A stretch of DNA of 37,401 nt from IMG/VR virus record IMGVR_UViG_3300009185_000004, positions 1 through 37,401 of that record, one strand, 5' to 3'. Below are positions 1-8,129 of this stretch, piece after piece. Position numbers and translations under genes: made by a program. The notes beneath the pieces are model-generated. The model was not told where the DNA came from and made no database searches. It saw only the letters and a program-made list of their open reading frames with translations. The stretch comes from a virus. Positions within the stretch are counted from its first letter, which is position 1. Each line of letters opens with the position of its first letter.

Positions 1-123
1 AAGAATGAACAAGGGCAAGTACAAGGTAAGAAGCTTATGTCATTCAGTAACCCAACTGTATTCAAGGATATTCAGGGTTATGCTAAGGGTGATCGAGTAG
101 ATGTTCTTACTGTTAAAGAAGGT
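1..123. repeat. Terminal direct repeat, left copy (circular closure)
   Basis: The first 123 bases are identical to the last 123 (37279-37401). The repeat lies inside one reading frame and simply continues the SSB-like gene across the ends. This is what an assembler leaves when it walks round a circle (circular DNA or a circularly permuted linear genome), and it implies a 37,278 bp unit. A true short terminal repeat as in T7 is less likely because the cut falls inside a gene, but this cannot be excluded from sequence alone. Confidence 0.93.
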
Positions 124-402
124 GATTACTGGCAGTGGAAAGCTATTGACAAAGAAGGTGAAGCTCCCCCAAGACCAGCAGCAGCACCTGCTTCAACTGG
201 TGGCGGTGGTAAGGTCATTGGTAGCAACTATGAGACAGCAGAAGAAAGAGCTAGACGACAAGTGTATATCATTCGTCAATCCTCTCTTGGCACTGCAGTG
301 GAATTGTTAGGCAGTGGTGCGGCAGTAGCTGATGTCATTAACACTGCAAAACAGTTCGAGGCTTATGTCTTCTCTAAAGAAGCTGAAGGCGAAGTAGATT
401 AA
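1..402 (+). CDS. Single-stranded-DNA-binding protein-like, 3' part (starts at 37195)
   Basis: This is the continuation of the gene starting at 37195; positions 1-84 of the unit repeat the overlap. After the putative OB fold comes a low-complexity linker (PPRPAAAPAS, then a glycine run), a helical segment, and an acidic end (KEAEGEVD). A folded core, a Pro/Gly/Ala linker and an acidic tail is the usual architecture of bacterial and phage SSBs, where the tail recruits polymerase and helicase. The stop TAA at 400-402 overlaps the ATG of the exonuclease gene by one base, so the two are translationally coupled. Confidence 0.6.
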   Translation, partial: KNEQGQVQGKKLMSFSNPTVFKDIQGYAKGDRVDVLTVKEGDYWQWKAIDKEGEAPPRPAAAPASTGGGGKVIGSNYETAEERARRQVYIIRQSSLGTAVELLGSGAAVADVINTAKQFEAYVFSKEAEGEVD

Positions 403-1076
403 TGGAAGCTTTGATGGATGGCGATATTTACGCATTTCGAGTAGCTTGTACTACAGAGAATGATAACGAAGCTATCGCTGTCTATCGTGTCAATGAGATG
501 ATTGAGAATACTTTAAATGAGGTAGAAGCTACTGAGTATAAATTATTCTTGACATCTCCTGACAATTTCAGGAAGCACATCTATCCTGAATACAAGGCTA
601 ATCGTACTGCAACCAAACCTAAGCACCTACAATTCCTTAGAGACTATCTTGTTGAGAGTTGGCAAGGAACAGTTGCTGAGAAGATGGAAGCAGACGATTA
701 TCTTGGTATCAATCAACATGAATCTAGCATCATCTGTTCTATAGATAAAGACTTGTTGCAAGTGCCTGGAAAGCACTACAACTTCGTTAAAAAAGAATTC
801 TATGAAGTAGATGGGGAAACTGGATCTAGGAACTTCTACACACAACTTCTCACAGGTGATACTTCTGATAACATAAAAGGTATAGCAGGTATTGGACCAG
901 TTAAGGCTAAGAAAGCTTTAGCTGAGGCAACTAATGAATATGAAATGTTTTGTATAGTTAGAGATATGTATAAAAATGATGAATGGATGATAATGAATGG
1001 AAGGTGTTTACACATCCTCAGATCATTAGATGATGATTGGACAAATCATTTTAAAAGATTAACTAATGGCGAATAA
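402..1076 (+). CDS. FEN-type 5'-3' exonuclease (T7 gp6-like)
   Basis: 224 residues. It contains the metal-binding acidic clusters of the flap endonuclease/5' nuclease family: MDGD (D6, D8), EADD (E96, D98, D99), SIDKDL (D115, D117) and GDTSDN (D153, D156), followed by the helix-hairpin-helix GIAGIGPVKAKK (~160-171) that holds duplex DNA. In T7-like phages this enzyme degrades host DNA and removes RNA primers. The ATG at 402 overlaps the SSB stop; a second in-frame ATG at 414 immediately before DGD is an alternative start. It overlaps the HNH gene by 11 bases. Confidence 0.93.
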   Translation: MEALMDGDIYAFRVACTTENDNEAIAVYRVNEMIENTLNEVEATEYKLFLTSPDNFRKHIYPEYKANRTATKPKHLQFLRDYLVESWQGTVAEKMEADDYLGINQHESSIICSIDKDLLQVPGKHYNFVKKEFYEVDGETGSRNFYTQLLTGDTSDNIKGIAGIGPVKAKKALAEATNEYEMFCIVRDMYKNDEWMIMNGRCLHILRSLDDDWTNHFKRLTNGE

Positions 1077-1443
1077 GGACTGGACTGAAGGTCGCTACAA
1101 ATCATTTATAACTTCTACCCTAAGGGGTGGATTTAGAAGGTACCCTCCAAAATATGACTCTCTCAAAGAAGCTCAAGTTGGTAAGAAAATTAACACTAAA
1201 TCTCAACGCTTGGCTATGCACTATGAGTGTAAAGGATGCAAAGGGCAGTTCCCTGCTAAGGAGGTTCAGGTGGATCACATACTTCCTGTGGTCTGCCCTA
1301 AGAAAGGATTCGAGTCGTGGGATATATTTATTACACGCCTCTTTTGCACATCGGATAATTTACAAGTACTCTGCAAAAGTTGTCATGACATCAAAACAAA
1401 AGATGAAAGGGTAAAGCGTGTTAGTAAAAGGACTAAGACCTGA
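1066..1443 (+). CDS. HNH endonuclease
   Basis: 125 residues. Two zinc-binding pairs, CKGC (residues ~55-58) and CKSCH (~106-110), bracket VDHILPV, the beta-beta-alpha metal core of HNH nucleases. The N-terminus is basic. Such a gene beside the gp6-type exonuclease occupies the place where T7 has nucleases for junction resolution and host DNA breakdown. A homing endonuclease is possible, but the gene sits in a tight operon with 11- and 26-base overlaps and no disrupted host gene, so a resident replication nuclease is preferred. Confidence 0.85.
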   Translation: MANKDWTEGRYKSFITSTLRGGFRRYPPKYDSLKEAQVGKKINTKSQRLAMHYECKGCKGQFPAKEVQVDHILPVVCPKKGFESWDIFITRLFCTSDNLQVLCKSCHDIKTKDERVKRVSKRTKT

Positions 1444-1609
1444 TGGCTCTTTTGATAGTGCAGATATAGATGAACAAGAAGAAGAAATATTATTAAAGAT
1501 TGTAACAAGATATATAATTAATAATTGTGTGCTAGAACAAACGGAAGATGGTCATGAGATCTACTTACATTATCTTCCTGATTGGGTATATGAAGGGAAG
1601 ATACAATGA
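1418..1609 (+). CDS. Hypothetical protein, 63 aa
   Basis: No family recognised. GTG start at 1418, preceded by AAAGGG about six bases upstream. The product is acidic, with a DEQEEEI run near residue 20 and an aromatic C-terminus (YLHYLPDWVYEG). It overlaps the HNH gene by 26 bases and the next gene by four (ATGA), so it sits firmly inside the operon. The start is uncertain because no ATG is available. Confidence 0.6.
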   Translation: MLVKGLRPDGSFDSADIDEQEEEILLKIVTRYIINNCVLEQTEDGHEIYLHYLPDWVYEGKIQ

Positions 1610-1794
1610 GTAAGAATGATATAACAGGTGATTCAATTAGAAGTAAACCCCTGTCTAAAGAAGCAGAAGATAACTGGGATCGTATCTTTAAAAAAGATTA
1701 TGAATACGAACTTAATAAAAGTACAGGTGAAGTAGAAAAACGATTTAAAGATGGTATAGATAAACCTAATGGAGAACAGTTTAATGACGAGTAA
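1606..1794 (+). CDS. Hypothetical protein, 62 aa
   Basis: No family recognised. A very hydrophilic, charged small protein (for example KRFKDGIDKPNGEQFNDE at the C-terminus) with no cysteines or membrane segment, probably helical and partly disordered. The start is fixed by an ATGA overlap with the previous gene. Its last codons hold the ribosome binding site (GGAG, 1771-1774) and start codon (1784) of the downstream exonuclease, so the two are translationally coupled. Confidence 0.65.
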   Translation: MSKNDITGDSIRSKPLSKEAEDNWDRIFKKDYEYELNKSTGEVEKRFKDGIDKPNGEQFNDE

Positions 1795-2536
1795 AATACT
1801 GCTACTAGATATTGAGACCAGTCCTAATACGGCTCATGTGTGGGGTATATGGGATCAGAACATTGGGTTAAACCAACTACTTGAATCTTCTTATACTTTA
1901 TGCTATGCTGCTAAATGGCTAGGTAAGAAAGAAGTTATATTTGACTCTGTGAATAAGTCGTCACAAAAGAAGATGCTACAAGGTATCCATAAACTTCTAG
2001 ACGAGGCTGATGCAGTCATTCACTATAATGGTGCTAGGTTTGACATACCAACACTTAATAAGGATTTTATTCTTAATGGACTGACACCACCTGCTCCGTT
2101 TAAACAGATTGACTTACTACAAGTGGCTAAGAGACAGTTTAGATTTGTATCTAACAAACTTGACTATGTTTCTCAAGCCTTAGGACTTGGTAAGAAAACT
2201 GCACACGAGGGACACGAGTTGTGGATTAAATGTATGAACAAAGACCCACAAGCTTGGAAGACAATGGAGAAGTATAATAAGAATGATGTTATACTCTTAG
2301 AGAATATCTATCAACGCTTTAAACCTTGGATTAAGAATCACTTGAATTTATCTGTCTTATCTGAAGATGGTTTAGTCTGCCCTAATTGTGGTGGAAAACA
2401 TCATCAGAAGAGAGGGTATGCACTTACTTCTACTGCTAAGTATCAACGCTTACAGTGTCAAGGATGTGGTAATTGGTTTAGAGGTACTAAGAACCTTAGC
2501 AAAAAAACAGGAGAAAGATATGTCAACATCGCTTAA
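1784..2536 (+). CDS. DnaQ/RNase H-like 3'-5' exonuclease with C-terminal zinc ribbon
   Basis: 250 residues from ATG 1784, chosen over 1769 because GGAG lies nine bases before it. The N-terminus has the DEDD exonuclease signature LLLDIETS (D, E), then VIHYNGARFDIPTL (second Asp) and KYNKNDVILLENIY (last Asp, DEDDy-like with Tyr four before Asp). The C-terminus holds a zinc ribbon, CPNCGGKH and CQGCGNWF, separated by about 30 residues. Stand-alone DEDD nucleases of this type are common in T7-like aquatic phages next to the replication genes. The likely role is trimming or repairing DNA ends; the substrate is not known. Confidence 0.8.
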   Translation: MTSKILLLDIETSPNTAHVWGIWDQNIGLNQLLESSYTLCYAAKWLGKKEVIFDSVNKSSQKKMLQGIHKLLDEADAVIHYNGARFDIPTLNKDFILNGLTPPAPFKQIDLLQVAKRQFRFVSNKLDYVSQALGLGKKTAHEGHELWIKCMNKDPQAWKTMEKYNKNDVILLENIYQRFKPWIKNHLNLSVLSEDGLVCPNCGGKHHQKRGYALTSTAKYQRLQCQGCGNWFRGTKNLSKKTGERYVNIA

Positions 2537-2726
2537 AAAACAAGTAGGAGGTAGTCACTATAGGCAGTTTCCAATACAACCAATTGAATTTATAGTTAAA
2601 AATAATCTTCCCTTTATTGAGGGAAACATAATTAAGTACATCTGTAGGTGGCAAGATAAAGGTGGCATAGAGGATCTTGATAAAGTAATACACTATGCAG
2701 AGTTGCTTAAAGAATTGAAAACATGA
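2520..2726 (+). CDS. DUF3310 family protein
   Basis: 68 residues from ATG 2520, with AGGAGA (2509-2514) upstream. A longer in-frame extension begins inside the upstream gene and lacks a ribosome binding site. The core pattern matches DUF3310, a small phage family of unknown function: QPIEFI near residue 20, GNIIKYICRWQDKGGIEDLDK, then a Tyr-rich helix. These proteins usually sit in phage nucleotide-metabolism or replication clusters, as here just before the ribonucleotide reductase. The stop overlaps the next gene by four bases. Confidence 0.8.
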   Translation: MSTSLKKQVGGSHYRQFPIQPIEFIVKNNLPFIEGNIIKYICRWQDKGGIEDLDKVIHYAELLKELKT

Positions 2727-2902
2727 TAACATTAACAGAATTAGAAGAAAAGATTATTGAACAAGTTTCAGAAGTGGATTTAATTGACCTTCTCGGACTT
2801 ACTACTGAGGATTTAGTCTATGCGTTCCAAGACAAAATTGAAGATAGGTTTGACAAGTTGGTCAGTGAATTGGAACTTGGAAATAGTACTTCCTCCGATT
2901 AA
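2723..2902 (+). CDS. Hypothetical small acidic protein, 59 aa
   Basis: A short gene between DUF3310 and the reductase. The ATG at 2723 overlaps the previous stop (ATGA). The product is acidic and helical, with LTELEEKIIEQVSEVDLIDL and then LLGLTTEDLVYAFQDKI, ending in a Ser-rich tail. No cysteines or membrane segment. The overlap, the continuous frame and the fit into the otherwise empty 208 bases argue that it is real. Function unknown. Confidence 0.65.
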   Translation: MITLTELEEKIIEQVSEVDLIDLLGLTTEDLVYAFQDKIEDRFDKLVSELELGNSTSSD

Positions 2903-2933
2903 TTTATATAACTACGCTATAAGAAAGAAACTA

Positions 2934-4784
2934 ATGGACAAAAGTCAAAAGATTTTAAGTGACATAACTATATTTAATAAATATGCTAAGTATGTCCCTG
3001 AAGCACAACGAAGAGAAACATGGGAAGAGTTAGTCAGTCGTAACATGGTAATGCACATGAAGAAATACCCACAACTGAAAGAGGAAATTAAAGATGTTTA
3101 CAAATATGTTTACAATCGTCAAGTATTGCCTTCAATGCGTAGCCTTCAATTTGGAGGTACTCCTATTGAACTTAGCAATAATCGTATGTTCAATTGTGCT
3201 TATTCCCCTGTCGATCATCCTGCCGTTTTCAGCGAGACCATGTTTAACTTACTTGGCGGAAGTGGCGTGGGCTTCAGCGTTCAACGCAGACACACAGATA
3301 GACTTCCTACTATCCTTGGTCCATCCGCTAAACAACGACGATTCTTGGTAGGAGATTCTATTGAGGGTTGGGCTGATGCTGTTAAAGTAATTATTAAAGC
3401 CTATACGCTTGGTAAATCTGAACCAATGTTTGACTTTAGAGATATTAGACCTAAGGGTGCTAGACTCATTACCTCAGGTGGCAAAGCCCCTGGTCCTGAC
3501 CCATTACGAATATGTTTAGATAAGCTCCGTAGTGTTCTTAACAATGCTGTTGGTCGTAAGTTAGAGCCTATTGAAGTACATGACATGATCTGCCATATTG
3601 CTGATGCTGTGCTATCAGGAGGTATTCGTAGAGCTGCCCTAATCTCTTTATTTGATAAAGATGATATGGATATGATGTCAGCTAAGACTGGTACATGGTA
3701 TGAACTTAACCCACAACGAGGTAGAGCTAACAATTCAGTAGCTTTAAATCGTGATGAGATTACAGAAGAAGAGTGGTTTGCTATTTGGAGACGAGTAGAA
3801 CAATCAGGTGCAGGTGAACCTGGGGTGTTTTGGACTAACAACTATGATGTGGGTACTAACCCATGTGCTGAGATTAGTTTAAGACCTAACTCTTATTGTA
3901 ACTTAGTTGAGGTTAATGTATCAGATGTAACTACACAAGAAGAACTTAATGATCGTGTTAAAGCTGCTACATTCATTGGTACATTACAAGCTGGGTACAC
4001 TGACTTCCATTACCTAAGAAGTGTATGGAAAGAAACTTCAGAAGAAGATGCACTACTTGGTGTTTCTATGACTGGTATTGCTTCAGGTGGTGTTCTTAAA
4101 CTTAACTTAGCAGAGGCTGCCAATGTTACTAAGGAAGAAAATAAACGAGTGGCTAATCTCATTGGCATCAATGAATCTGCCCGAATCACTACAGTTAAGC
4201 CTGCTGGCACTACTTCTCTTGTTCTAGGAAGCAGTAGTGGTATCCATGCTTGGCATAATGATTACTATGTTCGTAGAATGCGTGTAGGTAAGAATGAGCC
4301 ATTATATAGATATATGACTACTACAGTGCCTAGTCTAATAGAAGACTGTGTATGGAAGCCCCACTTAGAAGCTGTGATGAGTTTCCCTCAGAAAGCTCCT
4401 GAAGGTTCTATCCTTCGCACTGAAAGCTATAAAGACATCTTAGAAAGAGTTAAACGCTTTAATATAGAGTGGGTAGCTAATGGTAATAATAGAGGTGATA
4501 ATCAACATAATGTATCATGTACTATCTCTCTAAAGAATGATGAGTGGGATGAGTGTGGTAAGTGGATGTGGGAGAATCGTTATAACTATACTGGTATCTC
4601 TGTACTGCCTTACGATGGAGGAACTTATGTTCAAGCTCCATTTGAAGACTGTACTAAAGAAACCTTTGAGGAAATGTTTAAACATCTTCAAGAGATAGAC
4701 TTAACGAAAGTAATTGAAACTGACGACCATACGGAAGCCAAAGATAATGTTGCTTGTGGTGGTGGTGCTTGTGAAATTAACTAG
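2934..4784 (+). CDS. nrdJ: Adenosylcobalamin-dependent class II ribonucleoside-triphosphate reductase
   Basis: 616 residues from ATG 2934. Longer in-frame extensions overlap the preceding 59-aa gene and lack a ribosome binding site. Reduces ribonucleotides to deoxyribonucleotides with coenzyme B12, supplying phage DNA synthesis. Catalytic residues of the monomeric class II enzyme are in place: C88 in FNCAYSP; N309, C311 and E313 in NPCAEI; C322 exactly 11 residues later (the spacing of Lactobacillus C408/C419); the finger-loop signature PAGTTSLVLG; and a C-terminal redox pair C608-x4-C613. It is shorter than the ~740-aa bacterial enzyme, as usual in phages. No thioredoxin or NrdB is encoded, so the host must supply the reductant and cobalamin. 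Confidence 0.93.
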   Translation: MDKSQKILSDITIFNKYAKYVPEAQRRETWEELVSRNMVMHMKKYPQLKEEIKDVYKYVYNRQVLPSMRSLQFGGTPIELSNNRMFNCAYSPVDHPAVFSETMFNLLGGSGVGFSVQRRHTDRLPTILGPSAKQRRFLVGDSIEGWADAVKVIIKAYTLGKSEPMFDFRDIRPKGARLITSGGKAPGPDPLRICLDKLRSVLNNAVGRKLEPIEVHDMICHIADAVLSGGIRRAALISLFDKDDMDMMSAKTGTWYELNPQRGRANNSVALNRDEITEEEWFAIWRRVEQSGAGEPGVFWTNNYDVGTNPCAEISLRPNSYCNLVEVNVSDVTTQEELNDRVKAATFIGTLQAGYTDFHYLRSVWKETSEEDALLGVSMTGIASGGVLKLNLAEAANVTKEENKRVANLIGINESARITTVKPAGTTSLVLGSSSGIHAWHNDYYVRRMRVGKNEPLYRYMTTTVPSLIEDCVWKPHLEAVMSFPQKAPEGSILRTESYKDILERVKRFNIEWVANGNNRGDNQHNVSCTISLKNDEWDECGKWMWENRYNYTGISVLPYDGGTYVQAPFEDCTKETFEEMFKHLQEIDLTKVIETDDHTEAKDNVACGGGACEIN

Positions 4785-4792
4785 GAGAGAGA

Positions 4793-4948
4793 ATGTTTTA
4801 TTTCGGATCAGAACTAATCAGTGGAGTTAATGTAGGCATTGAACACATGAGTTATAAACAGATTGGCAGGAAAGGTAAAGGATGGATACTCTTGCTTGAT
4901 CTTCTAATCATTCGATTAATGATTGAATGGGATGAAGAAGGAAATTAA
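4793..4948 (+). CDS. Hypothetical protein, 51 aa
   Basis: The last plus-strand gene before the convergent terminator. ATG 4793 follows AGGAGAGAG directly after the reductase stop. The product has a basic middle (KQIGRKGKGW) and then a short hydrophobic run LLLDLLIIRLMI, too short and interrupted by Asp and Arg for a secure transmembrane helix, and an acidic end (EWDEEGN). An amphipathic membrane-associated helix is possible. No family recognised. Confidence 0.6.
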   Translation: MFYFGSELISGVNVGIEHMSYKQIGRKGKGWILLLDLLIIRLMIEWDEEGN

Positions 4949-4953
4949 AATAA

Positions 4954-4976
4954 AGGGGCTTAAGTGCCCCTTTTTT
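4954..4976. terminator. Bidirectional Rho-independent terminator at the convergence point
   Basis: AGGGGC (4954-4959) pairs with GCCCCT (4966-4971) around TTAAGT. The plus side is followed by six T; the minus side reads into TTTATTTTAA. It lies between the last plus-strand gene (stop 4948) and the last minus-strand gene (stop 4978) and so can end both transcription units. Confidence 0.88.
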
Positions 4977-4977
4977 A

Positions 4978-6780
4978 TTATAGAGGCATTACTGGAGCTA
5001 CTTTTAATTTATTTTGTTGAGTAGTTGCTAACCCTGAACTTATACCACTGACAATAGCATCTTTAAGAGCTACACCAGTTAAAGCACCAGCTTTAGCAAA
5101 AGGACTCTTAGCTAAGTTAATACCTTTTTTAATAGCATTAATTTCATCCATTGGAACTATTTTAGTCTTAATAAGAATTGGTTCTAAACGATTAAACTCT
5201 TCAATAAGTTTATTATCAGGAAGAGTTTTAAAATAACTACCTATAGCAATCTTAAAGTCTTGAGTTCCACTTTCGCTTCTTTTAATATTAAACATAGCTC
5301 TTTCAGATACATCAGTAGGAAACCCACCTTTAATTAATGTAGGAATACTATCACGAGCTTCTGCTGTATATCTATCTGCTTCAACTTTCTTTAAAGTAGA
5401 GTATAATGGCTTATTAGTATAAGTCATAAAATAGTTATCTAAATGCTTAGTTAAAAGTTCTTGTGCTCTTTCTCCAAGAGGTATTTTAGAATATGGTCCC
5501 TTAGATTGTTGAGCAATATTTAATAAATCAGAACTAAATCTTGTAGCATCTTCTGCTAAATCTGTAGATTGTGATGAAACAAATTTACGAAGATCTACAT
5601 ACTCTTGACGAGTAACAGATTTATTATCAACTGCTTTTTTTAATTCAAGAAGTAAATCATCTTTTTCTTTACTCTTATAAAAACCAACACCTGCTTTATA
5701 ATAATCATCTACTTCTTTTTTAAGTGTATTACGAACAGCATCAGAAGCAAGTTGATCTTTTTCTACTTGAATACCCATATCACTTAAATATTTTCTATTA
5801 GCTTGTTCAGTACCAATTCTAAATGTATTAGTAGAAGTACCACCTTTAAGTGTTTGAGGACCAAAAGCTATGTTTTTAAGCCATGTCTCAGCTTCCGTAG
5901 CACCACCTGTAACTGTTTTTAAAGCTCCAGTTATCTTAGATACTCCAGGAATAAAGTTAAGCACTGCAGGGGCTCTTTTAGCAGCTTCTATACCTACTGA
6001 TAAACCTCCACTAGCTACTAATTCAACTCCAAGAGCTTCTAAGTCTGTCTCAGCATTTTGAGGTTGACCTACTTTATAAGATTCACCTGCATACGCACCA
6101 AATCCTGAAGTAACACCACCACCAAAAGCTCTTTTAAGGACATTACCAATAACATCTACACCAATTCTACCAGCTCTTAACTCAGGAGCTAAGATAGTTG
6201 TAAGACCAGCACCAATCTCTGTAGCTAAAGCAATTTTATCAGGATCAATTTCACCATAAGTAGAAAGTTTAAATTTATCAGCATCAGAAGCAGTATAACC
6301 ACCTGGTTTAGTTTGGGTAGGTTGCTCTGTTTGAGCAGGTTCTGTAGGAGTTACATTAACTGTAGGAGTATATAAATCACCTAATTTAGATACATAATTA
6401 ATTGTTTCTATAGGAAGAATAGATGTGTCTTTAGATACAGCAAATTTATCTGCAACACCTGGACCAGCATTATAAGCAATAGCAGTAAGATATGGATCTT
6501 TATATTTATCAAAATTCTGCTTAATATACCTAACACCACCAGTAATATTTTGATCTACATCATTAGGATCAACATTAAGGTCTTTAGCAGTTTCAGGCAT
6601 TAATTGCATAACACCAATAGCACCAGCAGGAGAAGTTTTTTTATGACTAAAATCATTTTCAATACTAGCAAAACTTAAAGCAAGGCTAGGATCAACTCCT
6701 TGTTTCTCAGCTTCCATAGCTACTTTTTCAGCTATGTTAAGCTGATCTAAAGTTAATTTAGACCAATCAATTGCAGCCAT
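4978..6780 (-). CDS. Internal virion protein with lytic transglycosylase domain
   Basis: 600 residues; last gene of the late operon. Residues ~12-130 form a soluble lytic transglycosylase (SLT, goose-lysozyme-like) domain: catalytic Glu in FASIENDFS (E41), GAIGVMQLMPETA (~53-65) and AIAYNAGPG (~101-109). A Pro/Thr/Gln-rich linker (~140-160) leads to a long Ala/Gly-rich and helical C-terminal part with no known domain. This is the plan of T7 gp16-type ejection proteins, which open peptidoglycan locally at infection and enter the cell with the DNA. The start overlaps the stop of the previous gene by one base. Confidence 0.85.
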   Translation of the reverse strand: MAAIDWSKLTLDQLNIAEKVAMEAEKQGVDPSLALSFASIENDFSHKKTSPAGAIGVMQLMPETAKDLNVDPNDVDQNITGGVRYIKQNFDKYKDPYLTAIAYNAGPGVADKFAVSKDTSILPIETINYVSKLGDLYTPTVNVTPTEPAQTEQPTQTKPGGYTASDADKFKLSTYGEIDPDKIALATEIGAGLTTILAPELRAGRIGVDVIGNVLKRAFGGGVTSGFGAYAGESYKVGQPQNAETDLEALGVELVASGGLSVGIEAAKRAPAVLNFIPGVSKITGALKTVTGGATEAETWLKNIAFGPQTLKGGTSTNTFRIGTEQANRKYLSDMGIQVEKDQLASDAVRNTLKKEVDDYYKAGVGFYKSKEKDDLLLELKKAVDNKSVTRQEYVDLRKFVSSQSTDLAEDATRFSSDLLNIAQQSKGPYSKIPLGERAQELLTKHLDNYFMTYTNKPLYSTLKKVEADRYTAEARDSIPTLIKGGFPTDVSERAMFNIKRSESGTQDFKIAIGSYFKTLPDNKLIEEFNRLEPILIKTKIVPMDEINAIKKGINLAKSPFAKAGALTGVALKDAIVSGISSGLATTQQNKLKVAPVMPL

Positions 6781-8120
6781 TATAAACCTTCCTTGTTCTT
6801 TTTAGCACCTCTAATAATACTTAAAATATCTGTTCCATCAGAAGGGGCAGTTGTAGGAGCACCTTCTTTAGGAGGGGTAGCTAAAGACTCTTTAGGAGCA
6901 GGAGTTAAGTTAGCTTGTTTACCTTGAGCAGCTTTAAGTTCATCATCAAGAGCATTAATTAATCTTGTATAATGGTCATTAACAGCTTTTAAGTTAGCAA
7001 TAAGTTTTGGACCACCTAAACCTGGTTCAAGAGATGCTAAAGATGATTGTAAGAAGTCAAGCTCTTTTACAGCTACTTGACCTAATGCACCACCTGTAGG
7101 GGACTCTAAACGCATTTTACTAAGTTCATCAAAACCAATTCTAGCTTTAAGTGTTTTAATAGAGTCCTCAGTAAGTGCATAAGCTGTGCTTCCTGGATAA
7201 ATACCAAGTACTTTACCAACAACTCCTGTAGCACCTTTTTCACCTGCTTGACCTATAGCTTTATTAATAACACTTTGAGTCTCTGCTAAAGTACCTTTAC
7301 GAGAAGATATTAAATTAATACCATTATCTAATTTAACTTTACGCTTTTCATATTCAATAGATCCTGGTAATGGTTTAACAACTGTATTACCCTTATCATC
7401 AATTTCAGTAGAATAAGAACCTTGATTAGTTACTTTACCTAATAGCATTCCATATACTTGTTTAGCTTTAGCTTTATCAGGTGCAGTAGCATTAGGATCA
7501 GTAAGTATAGATACAGCTTGAGAGAATTGAGCATCACTAGATAGTTTACTTGCAATTTCATTATTAACTTCTTGAGTAGCTCTTGCAAGTTTATCTATAA
7601 GTACTTTATTTGTAGGATCAGCAGTTAATTCTTTTCTAACTTCATCAAGATATTCTTCTTTAATTTGTAAAGGAGATTTCTTTTCTTTGTTAGCTTTAAT
7701 AACTTCAGCCTTAGCTTGTTCATTAAGTTTATTAATCTCAGCCTGTTGTTTTTCCCAATCACTCATTTTATCATAACCTTCCATCATGACTTTAGAAGCC
7801 ATTTCAGAAAGACCAGCATCAGAGAATCCTTTAGCTAGTGCAGGGTAAAGTTTAGTTGGGTCTTTAATATCAGAGCCTAAATCATTTTGTACCTTTTGTA
7901 TTGTAGCATAAACATCTGTAGCTTGTTTAACTGCAGGGTCTTCTAAACCAAATAGTTTATTAGCTCCTCTAGCAAGAGCAGTGCCAATAGCAGCACCTGT
8001 AGCCCCTTTAGCACCAAAAGTCTGTCCTGCTTGTTGTATAGTTCTATTTTCTTCAGCTCTTTTTAGAGTCATTAACTCTTGTGGAGTTGGTCCAAATAAA
8101 CTAGGTACGATTCCAGCCAT
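6780..8120 (-). CDS. Probable internal virion (DNA ejection) protein, helical
   Basis: 446 residues with no catalytic motif. Gly/Ala-rich N-terminus (GAKGATGAAIGTALARGANK), then a strongly helical, coiled-coil-like stretch (~110-190, many Lys, Glu and Gln), a helical middle, and a low-complexity Pro/Ala/Thr C-terminus. Position immediately upstream of the transglycosylase protein and length resemble the gp14/gp15 class of podoviral ejection proteins. Assignment is by context and composition, not homology I can demonstrate. Confidence 0.6.
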   Translation of the reverse strand: MAGIVPSLFGPTPQELMTLKRAEENRTIQQAGQTFGAKGATGAAIGTALARGANKLFGLEDPAVKQATDVYATIQKVQNDLGSDIKDPTKLYPALAKGFSDAGLSEMASKVMMEGYDKMSDWEKQQAEINKLNEQAKAEVIKANKEKKSPLQIKEEYLDEVRKELTADPTNKVLIDKLARATQEVNNEIASKLSSDAQFSQAVSILTDPNATAPDKAKAKQVYGMLLGKVTNQGSYSTEIDDKGNTVVKPLPGSIEYEKRKVKLDNGINLISSRKGTLAETQSVINKAIGQAGEKGATGVVGKVLGIYPGSTAYALTEDSIKTLKARIGFDELSKMRLESPTGGALGQVAVKELDFLQSSLASLEPGLGGPKLIANLKAVNDHYTRLINALDDELKAAQGKQANLTPAPKESLATPPKEGAPTTAPSDGTDILSIIRGAKKNKEGL

Positions 8121-8129
8121 AATTATTCC

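Noticed and set aside
1066-1443. HNH gene as a homing intron/intein element
   Set aside because: It sits as a coupled gene in an operon without interrupting another gene; no intron or intein boundaries seen.
3401-3841. 146-codon minus-strand open frame inside the reductase gene
   Set aside because: It lies fully within the well-supported nrdJ frame, has no ribosome binding site or motif, and is a mirror of coding bias.
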